A DNA stretch of 50,454 nucleotides from Gnetum montanum (lineage: Eukaryota > Streptophyta > Gnetopsida > Gnetales > Gnetaceae), in assembly GCA_015680685.1 (NCBI GenBank), contig MNCI01015499.1, positions 777,707 through 828,160 of the forward strand. Reading direction: 5' to 3'. The position numbers and the translations under genes are program-made. Under the pieces are notes generated by a model. It was not told where the DNA came from, searched no databases, and saw nothing but the letters and a program-made list of their open reading frames with translations. Below, piece after piece: positions 23,462 to 35,688 of the stretch (the stretch's first letter is position 1; each line of letters starts with the position of its first letter).

Positions 23462-24300
23462 TGATGGGATGTGATATTGTGGCCGCGGCAATATCGCATC
23501 CCACGCTATATCGTGTACGTGATATCGCATCGTCCCCCGCGATATCGCGTATGCGATATCGGAGTCTGCCGCCAAGTCTAAAAATAAGAGGTAGCTCTCC
23601 CTTTGTTTGACATCTAGATCTAGACCCTTAGCAAAACTCTGGCAGTTTTACCTCTCCAGAGATAGAATATTTTCCATGTGCCTGCAGTAGGAGCTCCAAA
23701 GTGAATGGATCTTTATTCGAGCAAATATTGTACTTGAACACATGTTTGTGTATGGAAATAAAGACGAACTTCTTGGATAAACCTTGTAGTGCATGGAATA
23801 GGCTAAATAGGATTTTATTTATTGTTATTTACCATTTAAATTCTTTATTAGTAATTAAATCTTTCTCAACGCTTCTCTCCTAGTTAAGTGCCTCAGTATG
23901 ATCGCTTCAAGCACGTGCGTTACGCTTGGTAATCCCAGCAACGATTAGCTTTTGGTAACCAAGGTTGCATTGGTTCAGGGTGTGAATGGTAAGTGGGAAC
24001 GGATGCTGACGCTAGGTTAATTAAGACTTAGTTAGTTAGTTAAAGTTAGTAAATTAGTCTCTTTACCTTTCACATTATCAGCATAGGAGATAAAAATTGA
24101 AAAGACAATAAAAATCATATACCTCAGACTTACTTAACCATACACTGTGACAACTACAAGTAAGTTTGGGAAGACAACGAATAATTAACCTTAAGTGTTT
24201 CATGAGATGTGTAGGCACTTAGTCTGTAGAGTTCGACCAGATCGTATGTGTTACGCTCATATTCGTATGGTTGAGTGTAGGGGTACCTCGCCACTCATCA
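23462..24300 (+). repeat. 3' LTR of element 1
   Basis: 839 bp, TGATGGGATG...CTCATCA, followed by the TSD TTCCC. It contains an extra palindromic module (about 23538-23562) compared with the 5' LTR, and several CpG-to-TpG changes in the shared modules. Confidence 0.9.
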
Positions 24301-25372
24301 TTCCCCAATTAAAACAACCAAGGAAACCGAACACTACACACAATTTTTATGTGGTTCCCAAACTTGGGTACCTCCACACTTGGAGGGTAGAATCCTTGCA
24401 CACCTCTAAACTTTGTTTCTTAGAAAAATGTGGTTTCAAGGATACCACACCCTTTACAAGATTTGAGATATGCTTGGAGTGTTTTCTGGTTAGGTAAACA
24501 CTCAATTTTGCAAGGTCCCAACAAGTTCAAAATGTGGTTTAAAGGATCCCACAACCTTACAAAACATGAGCTCTACATTAGAGTGTTTTTTCACTGTAAA
24601 ACCACTCAACCCCTCAAGGTCATGACAAGCTCAATGAAGATGCCTTCTAGTAAGAAGCACATTAATCTTGCAGGGCTACAAAGAAAGAAAGAAAGAAAAA
24701 GATCAAGAAGAGAGTGTAACTTGATTTACAAAGTCCTTGTAATGAAGCTCACTATGTTCAATACATTCAAATGATGAATTAGTGAAGAAAAAAATCCAAT
24801 TCTCTTTGAGTAGCCAAGGATTGATTTTTCAATGAATAGTACTTTCCCATTTCCCAAGAATTCCACTTTGTCTTATATCCTTTGAGTTTTCAAAAACTCC
24901 TCGAAATTCATGCAAAAACTATGAAATGGCTAGCTTGGATGTCTAATTCAAAGTTGAGACATATATCCATAATCAACTTTAGTTCAGGAGAGATGTCTAC
25001 TTGGAAATGTAGACATCTTCCTGGAAATGTAGACATCTATCCTTAGATGTCTATCTTAGGAGGTAGATGTTTGCTATTAATTGGACACATCTACTATGCA
25101 TGACCACTTTGAATTTTGGATCATAGCTTTGGCATTTTAGCATCTTGACAGTCCCTAGAATATCTTCATTTGGCTCATAAACTTTGTATGCATCCTAGTT
25201 CATAACTTGTCATCCTAGCTCTTGCGTTGACATCTCAATGTAGCTCTCGTTTTAGTTTAGCTCTCTTTCTAAAGTCTTAGCTCAACATGTTCTTTCTTGG
25301 TCTTGCAAGAGTACAAGCACATTTCTACATTCTTCATTATTTCTAAATTTTTGACATACCAAAAGGTCAACA

Positions 25373-25388
25373 ATCTTTCCCTTTTTGG
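25373..25388 (-). other. Polypurine tract of the copia element
   Basis: On the minus strand CCAAAAAGGGAAAGAT directly precedes the 3' LTR start TGTTGACC. This fixes the element's orientation as minus, in agreement with the PBS at 42385. Confidence 0.8.
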
Positions 25389-27081
25389 TGATGTCCAAAA
25401 CTTAAGAAAATGGGTTAGTACATTCCATAATATATATAAAAGTATATGATGAATAATAAAAGAACAACCATAATCTATCTTCATAATGCATTGAACATAT
25501 CCCAACTTGTCTTCAAAGATATATCATAAAAAGAGCAAAATCATATACCACATAGCTTGCATGACCAGTTACAAAACTCTTCCCCTTTTTGGATAGCATC
25601 CAAAAGGGGGGGGAACATGATAAGGACCAACCCATACATCCGTAATAAAGTTCCATAAGATAAACTTGCCACCATATCTACATAAATATTTAGCAAAGGA
25701 TGAAGACATGATGGATATCAGTTAAAGAGTACATATCCTTTAGCATAGTTTTCATGGAGTTGTGATGAAAATTCAAATTTGATTAAGAGCTACCCCTTAT
25801 CTATTCACAGACCAAGTTAAGATTAGATAATTAATGGACCACAATTAATCCAATCCTTTCAATTGATACCCCATAGTATTTAAAACCGAAGGTTGAATAC
25901 ATAGCTTGAGCATTGAAGATCATGTAACTTGTCTTTGAACCAATAAGTCATCAGTAAAATCATATCTTATGATTTTAAATAATCACCCAATATACTCCTT
26001 TCATATGAAGGGCTTAGATTTCAAAAAGATCAAAGCTACATAACCATACATGCTAAGAGAAGCCATATAAATATGCGTGAAGATTATAAAATATAAAAAT
26101 TAAGACACACCATATAGTCTTCCTCTATTACCAATATTGTGCAAAACCTCATCAAGCCTTTCTTAATTCATTCTCCACATTTAATAGATATAACAATTCC
26201 ATACCAAGGGGAGTAAATATATGCATAATCAATTATTGAGAAATAGATCAAATCTCACAAAAAGATCAAAGAACATAACTTATCATGCTAAATTTTAAAG
26301 ATTAGAAACAACTAAGCATATCCTTAGAGATGGATTCATAAACAAATTTAAGATAACTATTTTGAAAGACAAGCTTAGTATAGAATATACATATATTATT
26401 TATAATTTACAAGATCACCTTTAAATGCCTTATCAAAAGATAGCAGGAATACCTTTAATTGTTTAAATATGCCATTCAAAGTGCTTGAGATCCCTTAGGT
26501 GATTACTTAACAGCTAATATTTGCAATAAGGACCTTAGATACACCATATAGGATACTTAAAATGATATAGTCTTAGCATACAAAAAGCTAAATTTGTATC
26601 ATTAACTTCTTAACATAGTGCTGAAAAAGTAAATTGATATAACCTTGTACAATTCAAGAGCTTGTACCAACAAAGACCATTTTCAGGTAAAGATTTTAAA
26701 TCTTTGGTAAAAAGAAAAGTTTACTCTTTTACCTTTGTAATCTTACTAGATATTGGTATGAATATACTCTTCCTTGTTTGTTTCTTGATAAGGGTGCTAG
26801 ATATTGAGGGCTTGTACCATTAATAACATTTTCTAGAGAGAATCTTGAAAGACTCCCACATCTTTGATGCTCCCCTTGCATATATCTCTCATATTCTTGA
26901 ATCATCTTTTGTAGAGAGAGTGGTAATCTCCCATTAAGCCTTTTAGGATCTTCAAGCTATTTGTTAGAAAGGAATTTCTTTCATATAAGCACCAATAATA
27001 TTTAAATTTTGTAATGTATCCATTGGTTGATCAATCATATATGAGTTACTTGCCTTTGTAGAGATAAATTTTTGAATCTCA
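25389..27081 (-). other. Copia internal sequence, 3' portion
   Basis: About 1.7 kb, AT-rich, between the copia PPT and element 2. I find no RT, RNase H or integrase motif on the minus strand. Either pol has decayed beyond reading or the element never had it. Confidence 0.55.
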
Positions 27082-27086
27082 CCAAT

Positions 27087-27851
27087 TTATGAGTGGCGAG
27101 GTACCCCTACACTCAACCATATGAATACGAGCATTACACGCGTGATCCAGTCAAACTCCGTAGATGGACTAGTTGTGGCATCTAGACAGTTAGCCTTAGG
27201 TCGTAGTTCACTGTCTTCCCACCTAGACTAGTATTAGCTTTGTCATGTATGGTTTAGTCTAGAGTGAGGTGTATGATGTGTTTCTAATCTAATGCTACTC
27301 TTGAAGGAAATGGAAGATAATATTAACTAAGCTAAGGGAGAAAGGGTAAGAAGGAATCTAGCTAGCCTAAGTGCGATGAGCATCCATTCCTTGATTATTC
27401 GTACACATCTTGGACTTTGTGCATGACTACCACTGGGATTACCAAGCGCAGATCCTAGGTACACTACTGGGTTACCAAGTAGTCACACTTAAATGCTCAT
27501 AATCAAGTCGTCCTCATTCTGTGTTTTAACATGAGTTAAGGGTGAGAGAGATTAACTAGGAAAGCAGTAAATAATAATTAATTAAATGATTAAACTAAGT
27601 GAATGCTACAATGATGAAGTAATCTTGATCTTTATTGCTGGTCATGTGCATGTCCAAGTACGTCACACTTGAATAAAGGATGCCGTACAATTACATTCAC
27701 CACACTGCGGGCATACACTGGGAGGAAAAGGGTTGAGAGAAAGAAATGAAAACAATAAACACTAATTGATACTAAAATTGAATTTTGATCTAATGATTTA
27801 TCAACCTCTTATTTATCGCGATATCGTAGTTGCCCAAATGATGACTCATCA
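27087..27851 (-). repeat. 3' LTR of element 2, U3 modules deleted
   Basis: 765 bp against 828 bp for the 5' LTR. The difference is mostly about 63 bp missing from U3. The TATA region and all but one GATATCG unit are gone (cttatttatcgcgatatcgtag at about 27810-27830). Confidence 0.88.
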
Positions 27852-27865
27852 TACCCCCACGATTG
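27852..27865 (-). other. Polypurine tract of element 2
   Basis: On the minus strand CAATCGTGGGGGTA abuts the 3' LTR. It has the same core as the element 1 and element 5 tracts. Confidence 0.8.
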
Positions 27866-28017
27866 AATGAAAACTCATCCTTGAGATACAGTGATTACAC
27901 AGTGGATAGGTATGGGATTATTGGATGGTGAAAATGGGGTTATGTCATAGTGTGGAATGAAAAAATAAATAAATACACAACACAAAGAATGTGCTACAAC
28001 TGCAAAATTTGTGAAAC

Positions 28018-30766
28018 TCATGTGGTTCCTGGTGGCGGTGGCTCCTCCATTGGTGCTTTCCCTTTGTCTTGTGCTCTAGGTTTTGAGACTTGATGGCATT
28101 GGAGTATGGCTTGGAGATTCTCCTCTTCAGTCCGAGGATCCTGTGCCGTCCATGCTAATGTTCTGATGTTCGATGGTGTTGGCACCTCCCATAGATAGGG
28201 TAGTTGCATAAACATTTGATTGGCCTTGACATACCAAGCTGCAAACACCTGACGTTCCTTTTTGTAGGCTCTAGCTTTATCTTTGTATTCCTGGAAATCC
28301 GCAAACACCTTTCTAGCCTTGGTAGCTTGCCTTCACCACCTCAAGTTTAGAATTTGCAACCTCCAATTTTTCCAATAACTTCTTACATTCTACAAATTCT
28401 GCTTCATATTTAACATAGGTGGTTGCTACTTACTGCTCGAGCTCTGTCCTCGGGTGCCCTGCTGTTAACATGGCAACGTTGGCATACCATAGGTTTGCCA
28501 ACTCTATGTATCTGTCAAATCTTGAATTTGTAGGTCCCAGTTCTTAACTTCCACTTGGTGGGCAAAGGCATATGTGTTCAATATGACCTGCTAATCAGTG
28601 TGTTGAGCACTGATAGCATTGATGTGGGCCTTGTTCATATGGATCTCCTTCTCAAGGATCTATTTGTACATCCCCACCTGATCTCGGAAGTGCTCCTTCA
28701 GCTTTTCATGTTGTTTAGCCTCATTTTGCCATGCACTTATTTCAATGGCTATCTTTTGACGAATTGCGTGTACCTCCTCCATTGAGAGGGTTCTATTCTC
28801 CCTGGCTAAACGACTTATGTCTTGGTTGACCCAAATGAATTGTTCTTGCAATTGATGGAAGTATTCCTCAAGAACATTCTTTTACTTTTCCACAGTGGTC
28901 AACCGAAGGTTGTCAGCAACAAGCTATTTATTTTCCTCCTGTAAGGCATTGAGTGCTTTGAGATGCGCATGATTTTATGCCTGTGCTGTAGATGCATCCC
29001 AAATAGTCTTCTCTTTTTCATTAGCCACCTTTTTATTCTCCATTATTAGCTTGGTTAGTTGCTAAGTTCTAAAATTATCTAGCTGGTCTATGGGAACAAA
29101 TTGCAAAGGATCCTGCTATGCTGCTTGTAGGGCCACGAGCTGCTCTTGTAATTTCTACACCTCTGCTTTAGCATGTTCAGTCCTCACTTCTATTAAGACC
29201 AGCTTCCCCTTCGTGGAAATGAGGTCTAATTGAATTGCCGTAACATCCTGAGGGATGTTAAATAGGGACGTCATTATTTGCCCTGTTTAGAGAAATTGAT
29301 CAAGCGCATCCTCATGTTCCATAGGAGTCATTAAGATTCTAGCTAAAGTTTGAGCATCCTGTGCTCCTATGAGATTTTTCGGTGGTACAAAAGGTACATT
29401 GAATGATTCTTTGATGTGGTTTGTGACCACATCTGCGGCTCCCATGGCATCCTGGTGTTGCATGACCGCCATAGTGGCCCCTTCACCAATTTCTAATTTC
29501 ACTTGGAACGATGCCGTATTTCCCGAGATCTGTTGTGACCAACTACTTTCCCCTCCTCCTGTATGGATTGACACTTCACCCCTTGTACAATCCAAAGAAA
29601 TAGTGGGCTGAATGGCATCATCAATGACATGGAAGAGATTTGAGTCATCATGACTTCCCCAACTGACTGTCTTAGAGATGGCCCTGAGATGGCTCATCGA
29701 TGGTCTGTAGTCTTGTAGTAGTGGCGATTGATCCTGGCCTATGATAGGCCCTGCTTCCTGTTGTTGGCTGGGTCCTATACTTGGAGGCTGGCTGGGTCCT
29801 GCAAGTTGAGTTGTAGTTGGTCCAGTTGTATGTTCTTCTTCTTCTTCTAGTCCCAGCATCTCACCAGTAATTTTCCTTGTGGCTAGTGGCTTTAACAGTT
29901 CAGCATAGGAAGAATTTTGGGCTTTTCGGGAACATCATTGATGTACCCCTAGATACCAGCACATCAGCAAAGCTTTCTGATAAGACAAGGGAAGGGCAAC
30001 GCCATCTTTCCTATCTTCTATTCCTCGAACCAGCTCAGGATCTTCGTTAAATATATATGGGGTAGGTTAGCATTAACCTTTTCCATCAACACTGCACATC
30101 CTCTTACTGCATACATTGATATTCTTTTTAAGCCCTTCATGGGGAAGAGGTGATATGTTCCAATTTTGAAGTAGATTCTCTCTTCTGTCGTCAACTCACC
30201 AAATGTCTTATCTCTGCCATAAGCCCTTTCCAACCAATCCCGTCGCACATCGGGATCTAAACGGGTGGATAACTAAGCAACCTTGGGCCCTTTATTCGGA
30301 AGGTTTAATACTTTCGAAATGGCCTGCATGGAGAAATCAACTGTCACACCACAAATGTTGACAGTAGTGCCTTACTCTCTATTGTGCCAGAACTGGTACA
30401 TCTCCCCTAGGTACCAGGCACCGCTTTCAGAGAGGGTAGGCCATAAGGGAGACCCTTTGAGGTGATCCCTAACAGCCTCAGGAGCGAACTATGCAAAATA
30501 TTCAAAGTTTAATTCCATAATCATCGCAGCGAATGTGGACTTTTCATGGATGGCTTGAACACAATCTTGTGGCAACGTGAGATGTTGTCTCTGTTTAGGC
30601 GCTACAGTAGTTCCTCCTTTTGCCTGCCCAGATTGTATAGTAGGAGGGTTCTCTTGATGAATATTGAATGATTGTTCCTCCTATTCTGCATGTTATCTGG
30701 TAGGATCATAGGTCGTTTGCTTCCACCTTGAGCAGGACCTTCCTTTTGTCCACATTTCAGGGCCAT
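28018..30766 (-). pseudogene. Accessory coding region: plant-transposon-like domain plus coiled coil
   Basis: Read from an ATG at 30766 with a few stops and frameshifts. The first third (about 30640-30020) has W...GVTVDFS...ISKVLNLP (about 30330), RRDWLERAYGRDKTFGELTTEER, YHLFPMKGLKRISMYAV and a hydrophobic end. This fits the 'putative plant transposon protein' domain (Pfam Transposase_32 type) seen in accessory ORFs of plant retroelements. A Gln/Pro/Glu-rich linker follows (29859-29700). About 29280-28100 is rich in Glu, Lys, Gln and Leu and reads as a long coiled coil (RLARENRTLSMEEVHAIRQ, YKDKARAYKKERQ), ending in a Pro-rich tail. It is not gag, RT, protease or integrase. Function is unknown; the domain match is from memory of the family and needs a profile search. 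Confidence 0.65.
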
Positions 30767-31054
30767 CTGCAATCACATGGGGGCAAGCATTAGTAAGGTT
30801 GTTACCAAAGTTAGGTTATACCTTACTACTTGCCTTAATTAATTAATTTGTTTATCTCTGTGTGATATTGCCTGAAATATTGTAATAATGAGTTCGTTTT
30901 ACTTAGGTGGTTTCCAATTTTAATCTCCCAATGTACCTAAAGGATTAAATGATTTTTTGGCACATTTTATTCTTAATTTACAACTAATTACCCTTAATAA
31001 TGTCCTTTGGGTGATGAAAAATTCCAAAAAATTTAGGCACTATTCGGTAGGTGT

Positions 31055-31070
31055 CCCTCCCCCACGACTA
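31055..31070 (-). other. Internal PPT-like motif in element 2
   Basis: On the minus strand TAGTCGTGGGGGAGGG has the core of the true PPT but lies about 3.2 kb upstream of the 3' LTR. It is just downstream of the internal palindrome/TATA block and upstream of the accessory coding region. Confidence 0.6.
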
Positions 31071-31243
31071 AGCTGAACACTCCAGGTTCAAGCACGTTTG
31101 GATAGAATTAAAATCAAAGTATCAGCAAGCGAGATAGAGGTTGAAAAGCAAAGGTGTCACACTCATAAGTCATAGAGAAAAATTTGGAAAACTCCCCCAT
31201 GTGATGTGTGCAAAATGAAGCTAAGTGTTGTGGGGNGGGGATC

Positions 31244-31345
31244 ACCTATTTATAGGTTTTGGGGACATGATATCGCGTACGATACATCACGTACGCGATA
31301 TCGTGTCAACTACGATATCATGTATGCGATATCACAGCCCTAGTG
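31244..31345 (-). promoter_or_regulatory. Internal LTR-like palindrome and TATA block
   Basis: On the minus strand several GATATCGCGTACG-type palindromic modules (31345 down to about 31270) are followed within about 20 bases by TATAAATAGG (31253-31244). This is the same order and spacing as the U3 promoter of the LTRs. It lies about 480 bp upstream of the ATG of the accessory region, on the same strand. I infer that it could be a promoter for that region; no transcript evidence is available. Confidence 0.6.
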
Positions 31346-32726
31346 ACATTGGGCACCATAATAAAATACCAAATTTTAAAAGATTTTCTTTGAAATCAAT
31401 GGTGTAACTAAGGACATTGGGCTATTATGAAGGGGTTCTCAGGTAATTAGATGGTTTTGAGGGCACGGATAATTATGATGGTGTGGAAATGTTGAATAAA
31501 ACCTCGGGTGGTAGAGAAAAAGGTGATGTAATGGTACATAGGAACATTAATTTAGAGGGATAGTAATAATAGGGAAAGATTGTTATGGAAAATAGGATGA
31601 GGGTAAGAAATGGTGGATGTGAGCTATGTCATAAGTAAAGATTACAAAAGATTACACAAGTGGGTCCGCCCCAAAGTAGGTTCCAACCTATAATGCCCTT
31701 GTGTAACCGCACTTAAAGTGTCCGTGGGCACTAGAAGGGTTACATGTAATTTGCACTAATTCCACAAAACACACACATGTAAGTATCACCAGAATGAGGT
31801 AAGAATTCTATGTTACACACGACACGAACTACAATTACACAAACAGTAAGATGAGATGAACTATAGAAAGGGATTTTAGAGATTGGAACATGAGGTAACT
31901 GACCTAGGGCACAGTGAATCCTGCATGTAAAGCATGATTACGGTGTCATTAGCCCATCATTCCAAGATCAGGACCAAGTACATTCCTCTAATTAGTGACA
32001 TCACATTGTTTCATCCCATGATGAGCAACTATGAGAGTACCATAACAACAAAGTGTACAATCACTTGGCATTTTGTTCAAGGGAGGATTGATTTTTGTTT
32101 TGTGGCACTTCCTTCTTCTTCTTTTTTCTCTCTCTCTCTCTCTTTTTGAATACTGAATCCAGAGAAGCCACCAACCTTTAGGCATGGGTTCATGTCTTTC
32201 TAGTGGGATCCCCTAGAACAACATTGGATTTTTGAGTGCCCTTTAGATTACTCTTACTCCCATTTTCCGTTAGATCTACAAGGATCTTAGTACAACCACA
32301 TTGCATGATAACTCCCACAGAGGTCACCAAAGAGAATCCACAAGTTCCCTTGATGTTACATCCTAATCATTTCCTCTTGGTCCATCCTTCTTCATTCTAG
32401 GTACAATGAACACAAAATTAATTTTAAGTTTTAAGAATATCAAGAATATCACTGTACCCTCGAATAGAACCTCTTATTTGTAGAGTGGATGAGTGGGTGC
32501 AATGGGCTCATTGTCCAAATAATTGACCACTTGCGACTCAATAACATAAAGCACACCTCAACCAATGATCCACATGAGTGTTTTATTCATAGATGAGATT
32601 ACTTGTAAAAATGTAAAAAGAAAAGAAGACAAAAAGATAAAACAAGAAATTGAAAAATGAAAACCTGGAAAATAAAAAGTTGTAAAATTAAAGAAAATAA
32701 AAAGTGGTTATTAATCTTTCTTGTTA
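31346..32726 (-). other. Non-coding block between gag and the internal promoter of element 2
   Basis: About 1.4 kb with no convincing frame. A segment near 31660-31730 (gtgggtcc..cccaaag...atgccctt...gtccgtggg) recurs in elements 3 (about 37715-37790) and 5 (about 48571-48640), so it is a shared 3' non-coding block. A (TC)n run lies at 32126-32144. Confidence 0.65.
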
Positions 32727-34710
32727 TTAGAATGGGGGATATCCCCCATAACTAAATGGTTGAAGATGACAAGGATTAATAAATGGAAGATGAGGATCCT
32801 GGCATGTTGGAAATATTCGGGCTTGATCATATTTACCCCATCGGGGTTCACACACTTGATTATAATAAGCATAGTAGGGAAATTTATACGATGTAGTTCC
32901 CGGGTAATGAGTTGACCCACTATGATATTTGGGACTGTTAGATGGTATGCAAGGATTGGGTTGTCGCTCTCTATTTTTGTGTTCATTGGGTTGCATTGTT
33001 GTTGGAGTGTGAGTTGGTGGCCCTGATGGAGTTACATGAGGCATTGGGTTCAAAGATAAGGATGCACCATAGTGTGGGACTTGTGCTGAGTTGGAGGATG
33101 TAGTGGCCGCGAAATTGTGTTGTCCCTTCCTAGGGTCATTTCTAAAGAAGGGACGCCTTCGATGTTGCTGAGGTCTCTCACTACTGTTAGCAATATTAGC
33201 ACAAGTAACGTTTGTGAGTTGTTGCTGTGGTGCAGACACCTTAGGAACAGTTGGTGGAAATGTATAAGGAGGGAAAAATGAGAATGTTGAAATTTAGGAG
33301 AAGGGTAAGGTACATAAGGCGGTGGTTGTGTTGAAGACATGGGCTGATAGTATTGAGGAGAATGGTAATGTGGTGAGATAGAGTATGTTGACCCAGTTGG
33401 GGAAACAAGATTTTGAACTAGGTAAGCACTTGGATTCAGATGATACGAAGGGTATCTTCAGTTTAGGGGTGGTCTCCCCCACAACTAGGATTGTTGCCAT
33501 TGTGATCAAACATAGTATCTTTGTACAAACTCTGGATGTAACGTGTTTCCCCAATGCTCATGCAAATGTAACAATATTGGGCATTGGCCCTTGGGGTGAT
33601 CGTACAAGCATATGTTGCATTCATACATATGATTGGAAGTTGAGCTCTTAGTTTCCTTATCCCTTCTTTCTAATTGTCTATTGATACTTTGTCCTACTTT
33701 TTGGGTTGTCAAAAATCTATCTCCAATAATATCAATAAATTCTCCACACTTGCTATACGTCCATTCCAACATCTTATTGATCTTTGCCTTGACTTCTTCT
33801 AATGTTTGTTGTGTTGGAAAAGATGTTTCTTTCTCCTTGTGATAGGTTGATTTCTCCTTTTTATGATCATGGACCTTTGTTAAGTTGAGATTTTGGTCCC
33901 GTTGATGTTTTTCAACACTCTCCCATATAGCCATTTCTCCTTCTTCTTTTGCTACCTGCTTAATAAGCTCTTGGATTTGATGGGTTTGTAGTTCGTATAG
34001 TTGACCTTGGGCATACATCCCTAGGGTTTCTCTTGTTGCATCATGAAGCCCATCAATAATATGGTACATTATCCTTTCCTCAGAAAACCCATGGCCTGGA
34101 CAGTTGTTTAACAGTGCATAATATCTTTCTAAGGCCATGTCCAAGGGTTCATGTTTTGCTTGTTTCCAATCTTGGATTTGTTTCCTTAGGGCTGACACTC
34201 TTGTGTAGGTTTGATATATTTCGTTAAAAATTTCTACCATTGTTGACCAACGTCATATTGAATTTTTTTTAACGATCTATACCATACTTTTTCCTGGCCA
34301 ACGAGTGTCATAGGGAAGAGCTTGAGTTTTTGCCAACCGTTATCAATGTTGTTCCATGTACAGGCATTGTAGAAGGCTTGTAAATGTTGATGCGGATCTA
34401 AGTCATAGCCTCCTGAAAAATTAGGGAAGTTGTTTAAATCGAGCCTGGGTAGATGGCTCTCTTTATGATGCCTACATGAGATTCGAACAACCTCTTGTAT
34501 TTGCGTTAGGCTTGTAGTGGCCAGTGGGGGTTCATCGTCATCATGTAAGTTATGCTTTCATGCATTGGGATGACGTTGCTTTCGTTTATGTTCATAAGAA
34601 ATCCCCACCTCGAGTTGTGTACTCCAATTTTCATTTTCATATAATTCGTTGGTTATCCAATGAACTTCCTCACTAGGTGTGGCATTATTATAATCTTGTA
34701 GGAGAGGCAT
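32727..34710 (-). pseudogene. gag: gag of element 2
   Basis: From the ATG at 34710 (MPLLQDYN..), with one in-frame stop near 34556 and a frameshift near 34250. The capsid-like domain (FPNFSGGYDLDPHQHLQAFYN, W..LK, then NEIYQTYTR to QVAKEEGE) is present, unlike in element 1. Next comes a zinc-knuckle-like CNICLYDHPKGQC (about 33610). A Pro/Ser/Gln/Tyr-rich tail follows (33340-32727, with one frameshift). The N-terminal HQDEQ module of elements 1 and 3 is not present. Gag assembles retroelement particles. Confidence 0.85.
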
Positions 34711-34833
34711 GGTTGTGAGATTATGTGTGAATTTATATGTGAATTTTTTTATATAATTATTTCTTTCTAAAAGATATATCGTTAATTCCTTTACAGTGAC
34801 TTTGTATGATATAACTAATCTAGATAACTATCA

Positions 34834-34855
34834 CCGTCCCCAGCAACGGTGCCAA
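34834..34855 (-). other. Primer-binding site of element 2
   Basis: Minus strand TTGGCACCGTTGCTGGGGAC, adjacent to the 5' LTR edge at 34856. Same class as the PBS of element 1, and closer to the TGGCGCCGTTGCCGGGGA form. Confidence 0.85.
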
Positions 34856-35683
34856 TGATGAGTGGCGAGGTACCCCTACACTCAACCATACTAATACGAG
34901 TGTTACGCGCACAATCCGGTCGAACTCCGCAGACGGACTAGTTGTGGCATCTAGACAGTTAGCCTTAGGTCATAGTTTGTTGTCTTCCCACTTGGACTAG
35001 TATTATCTTTGTCATGTATGGTTTAGTCTAGAGTGAGGTGTATGATGTGTTTCTAATCTAATGCTATTCCTAAAGGCAATGGAAGATAATATTAACTAAG
35101 CTAAGGGAGAAAGGGTGAGAAGGAATCTAGCTAGCCTAAGTGCGATGAGCATCTGTTCCTTCATTATCCGTACACATCTTGGACTTCGTGCATGACTACC
35201 ACTGGGATTACTAAGCACAGATCCTAGGTACACTACTAGGTTACCAAGTAGTCACACTTAAATGCTCGTAATCAAGTCGTACCCATTCCGTGTTTTAACA
35301 TGAGTTAAGGGTGAGAGAGATTAACTAGGAAAGTAGTAAATAATAATTAATTAAATGATTAAACTAAGTCAATGCTGCAATGATGAAGTAATCTCGATCT
35401 TTATTGCCGGTCATGTGTGTGTCCAAGTACGTCACACTCGAATAAAGAATGCCATACAATTACATTCATCACACTGTGGGCATACACTGGGAGGAAAAGG
35501 GTTGAGAGAAAGAAATGAAAACACTAAACACTAACTGACTCTAAAATTGACTTCTGATCTAATGATCTATCTACCTCTTCTTTATAGATGAGGAGACAGG
35601 CCACGATATCGCGTGTGTGATATCGCGGTTGGGTTGCGATATCGCATATGCAATATCGTGGTCGCCCAAATGATGACTCATCA
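34856..35683 (-). repeat. 5' LTR of element 2
   Basis: 828 bp, TGATGAGTGGC...ACTCATCA in plus view. The U3 (about 35600-35665) has at least three GATATCG palindromic modules beside a minus-strand TATAAAG box near 35581-35587. TSD CCAAT follows at 35684. Confidence 0.9.
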
Positions 35684-35688
35684 CCAAT

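Larger units (their letters stand above)
17474..24300 (+). mobile_element. Element 1: non-autonomous Ty3/gypsy-like LTR retrotransposon (gag-protease only)
   Basis: A complete element of 6,827 bp with a perfect 5-bp TSD, TTCCC (17469-17473 and 24301-24305). The empty target is visible in the copia 5' LTR at about 42430-42450, where the flanks are contiguous around a single ttccc. Order: 5' LTR 17474-18285, PBS 18286-18304, gag, protease, tandem array, three PPT-like motifs, 3' LTR 23462-24300. No reverse transcriptase, RNase H or integrase is found. Sequence from about 21415 to 23461 matches the 3' region of element 5, which does carry an integrase, so element 1 looks like an internal-deletion derivative of a pol-bearing relative. 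Confidence 0.92.
17434..25372 (-). repeat. Copia 3' LTR, split by element 1
   Basis: Left edge TGAGGATTGAG (17434) and right edge ...GGTCAACA (25372) match the 5' LTR copy at 42400-43330. The LTR is interrupted by element 1 between 17473 and 24306. Without it the LTR is about 1.1 kb. It carries about 165 bp (around 25125-25290) that is missing from the 5' LTR copy. Confidence 0.85.
27087..35683 (-). mobile_element. Element 2: gag-only LTR retrotransposon with accessory coding region
   Basis: 8,597 bp with a perfect TSD CCAAT (27082-27086 and 35684-35688). Order on the minus strand: 5' LTR 34856-35683, PBS 34834-34855, gag 34710-32727, non-coding block, an internal PPT-like motif and LTR-like palindrome/TATA block (31070-31240), an accessory coding region (30766-28018), PPT and 3' LTR 27087-27851. 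No protease, RT, RNase H or integrase is recognised, although the element is long enough for them. The left terminus reads TTATGAG where TGATGAG is expected. One undetermined base lies at 31236. Confidence 0.9.

Noticed and set aside
17474-24300. Element 1 as a two-LTR chimera of separate insertions
   Set aside because: Perfect TTCCC duplications at the outer edges and the empty site in the sister copia LTR show a single insertion.
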